From positions 1 to 14,791 of the forward strand of contig CAMCZJ010000060.1 in assembly GCA_945886995.1 (NCBI GenBank): a stretch of 14,791 nucleotides of DNA. Reading direction: 5' to 3'. This document shows positions 14,729 to 14,791 of this stretch, one piece after another (within the stretch, counting starts at the first letter, position 1; every line of letters starts with the position of its first letter). This stretch comes from Asaia bogorensis. GTDB taxonomy: Bacteria; Pseudomonadota; Alphaproteobacteria; Acetobacterales; Acetobacteraceae. A program made the translations under genes and the position numbers. The notes below the pieces were generated by a model that ran no database searches, had not been told where the DNA came from, and worked only from the letters and a program-made list of their open reading frames with translations.

Positions 14729-14735
14729 TTCCTTC

Positions 14736-14791
14736 ATGGATTGGACGCAAGAAGCGATTGAACGGCTACGCGCCTTTTGGGCCGAAGGATT
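14736..14791 (+). CDS. gcrA: GcrA cell-cycle regulator, 5' fragment cut by the window edge
   Basis: Only the first 18 codons and part of a nineteenth are present, and the frame runs off the right edge. The translation MDWTQEAIERLRAFWAEG matches the conserved N-terminus of GcrA (in Caulobacter, a start of the form M-S-W-T-D-E-R-V with L-x-x-L-W-x-x-G-L). This is the DNA-binding helix-turn-helix region of a regulator that, with sigma-70 and CcrM methylation of GANTC, controls cell-cycle genes. The family is typical of Alphaproteobacteria. The ATG follows a strong AAAGGGGG site. The gene is divergent from the MATE transporter. The call rests on a short but distinctive stretch. Confidence 0.85.
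   Translation, partial: MDWTQEAIERLRAFWAEG

Noticed and set aside
1..14791. CRISPR arrays, insertion sequences, phage or toxin-antitoxin modules
   Set aside because: No regularly spaced repeats, transposase motifs, terminal inverted repeats or recognisable phage or toxin genes were seen on either strand.

Overview
The window looks like chromosomal DNA of a GC-rich alphaproteobacterium. The strongest taxonomic clue is the start of a GcrA-type cell-cycle regulator at the right edge, a family essentially confined to Alphaproteobacteria. An orphan Bug/TctC-type binding protein beside a catabolic enzyme, and gltX divergent from a ComEC-family gene, fit a member of the Rhodospirillales or Acetobacteraceae (Roseomonas-like). 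That placement is inference from gene content, not from a database comparison.

Layout, left to right. Bases 1-238 hold no gene I can support and are more A/T-rich than the rest. An enolase-superfamily (mandelate racemase/muconate lactonizing type) enzyme on the minus strand (239-1333) is divergent from a secreted Bug/TctC-type solute-binding protein (1433-2398). Glutamyl-tRNA synthetase follows on the minus strand (2417-3811), divergent from a ComEC/Rec2-family membrane protein (3981-6092). Next is a block of small-molecule catabolism genes: an alpha/beta hydrolase with an extra N-terminal region (6151-7422, plus), a COG3618-like amidohydrolase (7423-8463, minus), a DHDPS/NAL-superfamily aldolase-like protein (8583-9506, plus) and a small antibiotic-biosynthesis-monooxygenase-fold protein (9540-9842, plus). 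A minus-strand run then reads MATE transporter (14603-13221), alanyl-tRNA synthetase (13148-10500) and an unrecognised HExxH protein (10458-9859). The window ends inside gcrA (14736 onward, plus).

How the parts fit. Two housekeeping synthetase loci (gltX, alaS), comEC and gcrA form a core-genome frame. Between them sit two accessory metabolic groups: a dehydratase/racemase with a solute-binding protein, and a hydrolase / lactonase-like amidohydrolase / aldolase-like / ABM-fold set. The second set looks like a pathway for opening and cleaving an organic acid, lactone or ester, but its substrate cannot be read from the sequence. Several of these enzymes carry substitutions at positions that define the classical activity of their family: Gln for Tyr and Val-Met for Thr-Thr in the DHDPS-like protein, Asn at the usual catalytic Asp of the amidohydrolase, and Ser at the dyad Asp of the enolase-superfamily protein. 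Classical names should therefore not be transferred. I saw no CRISPR array, insertion sequence, tRNA, rRNA or phage gene, and no clearly novel multi-gene defence or mobile system. The most open items are the HExxH protein behind alaS and the chemistry of the catabolic block.
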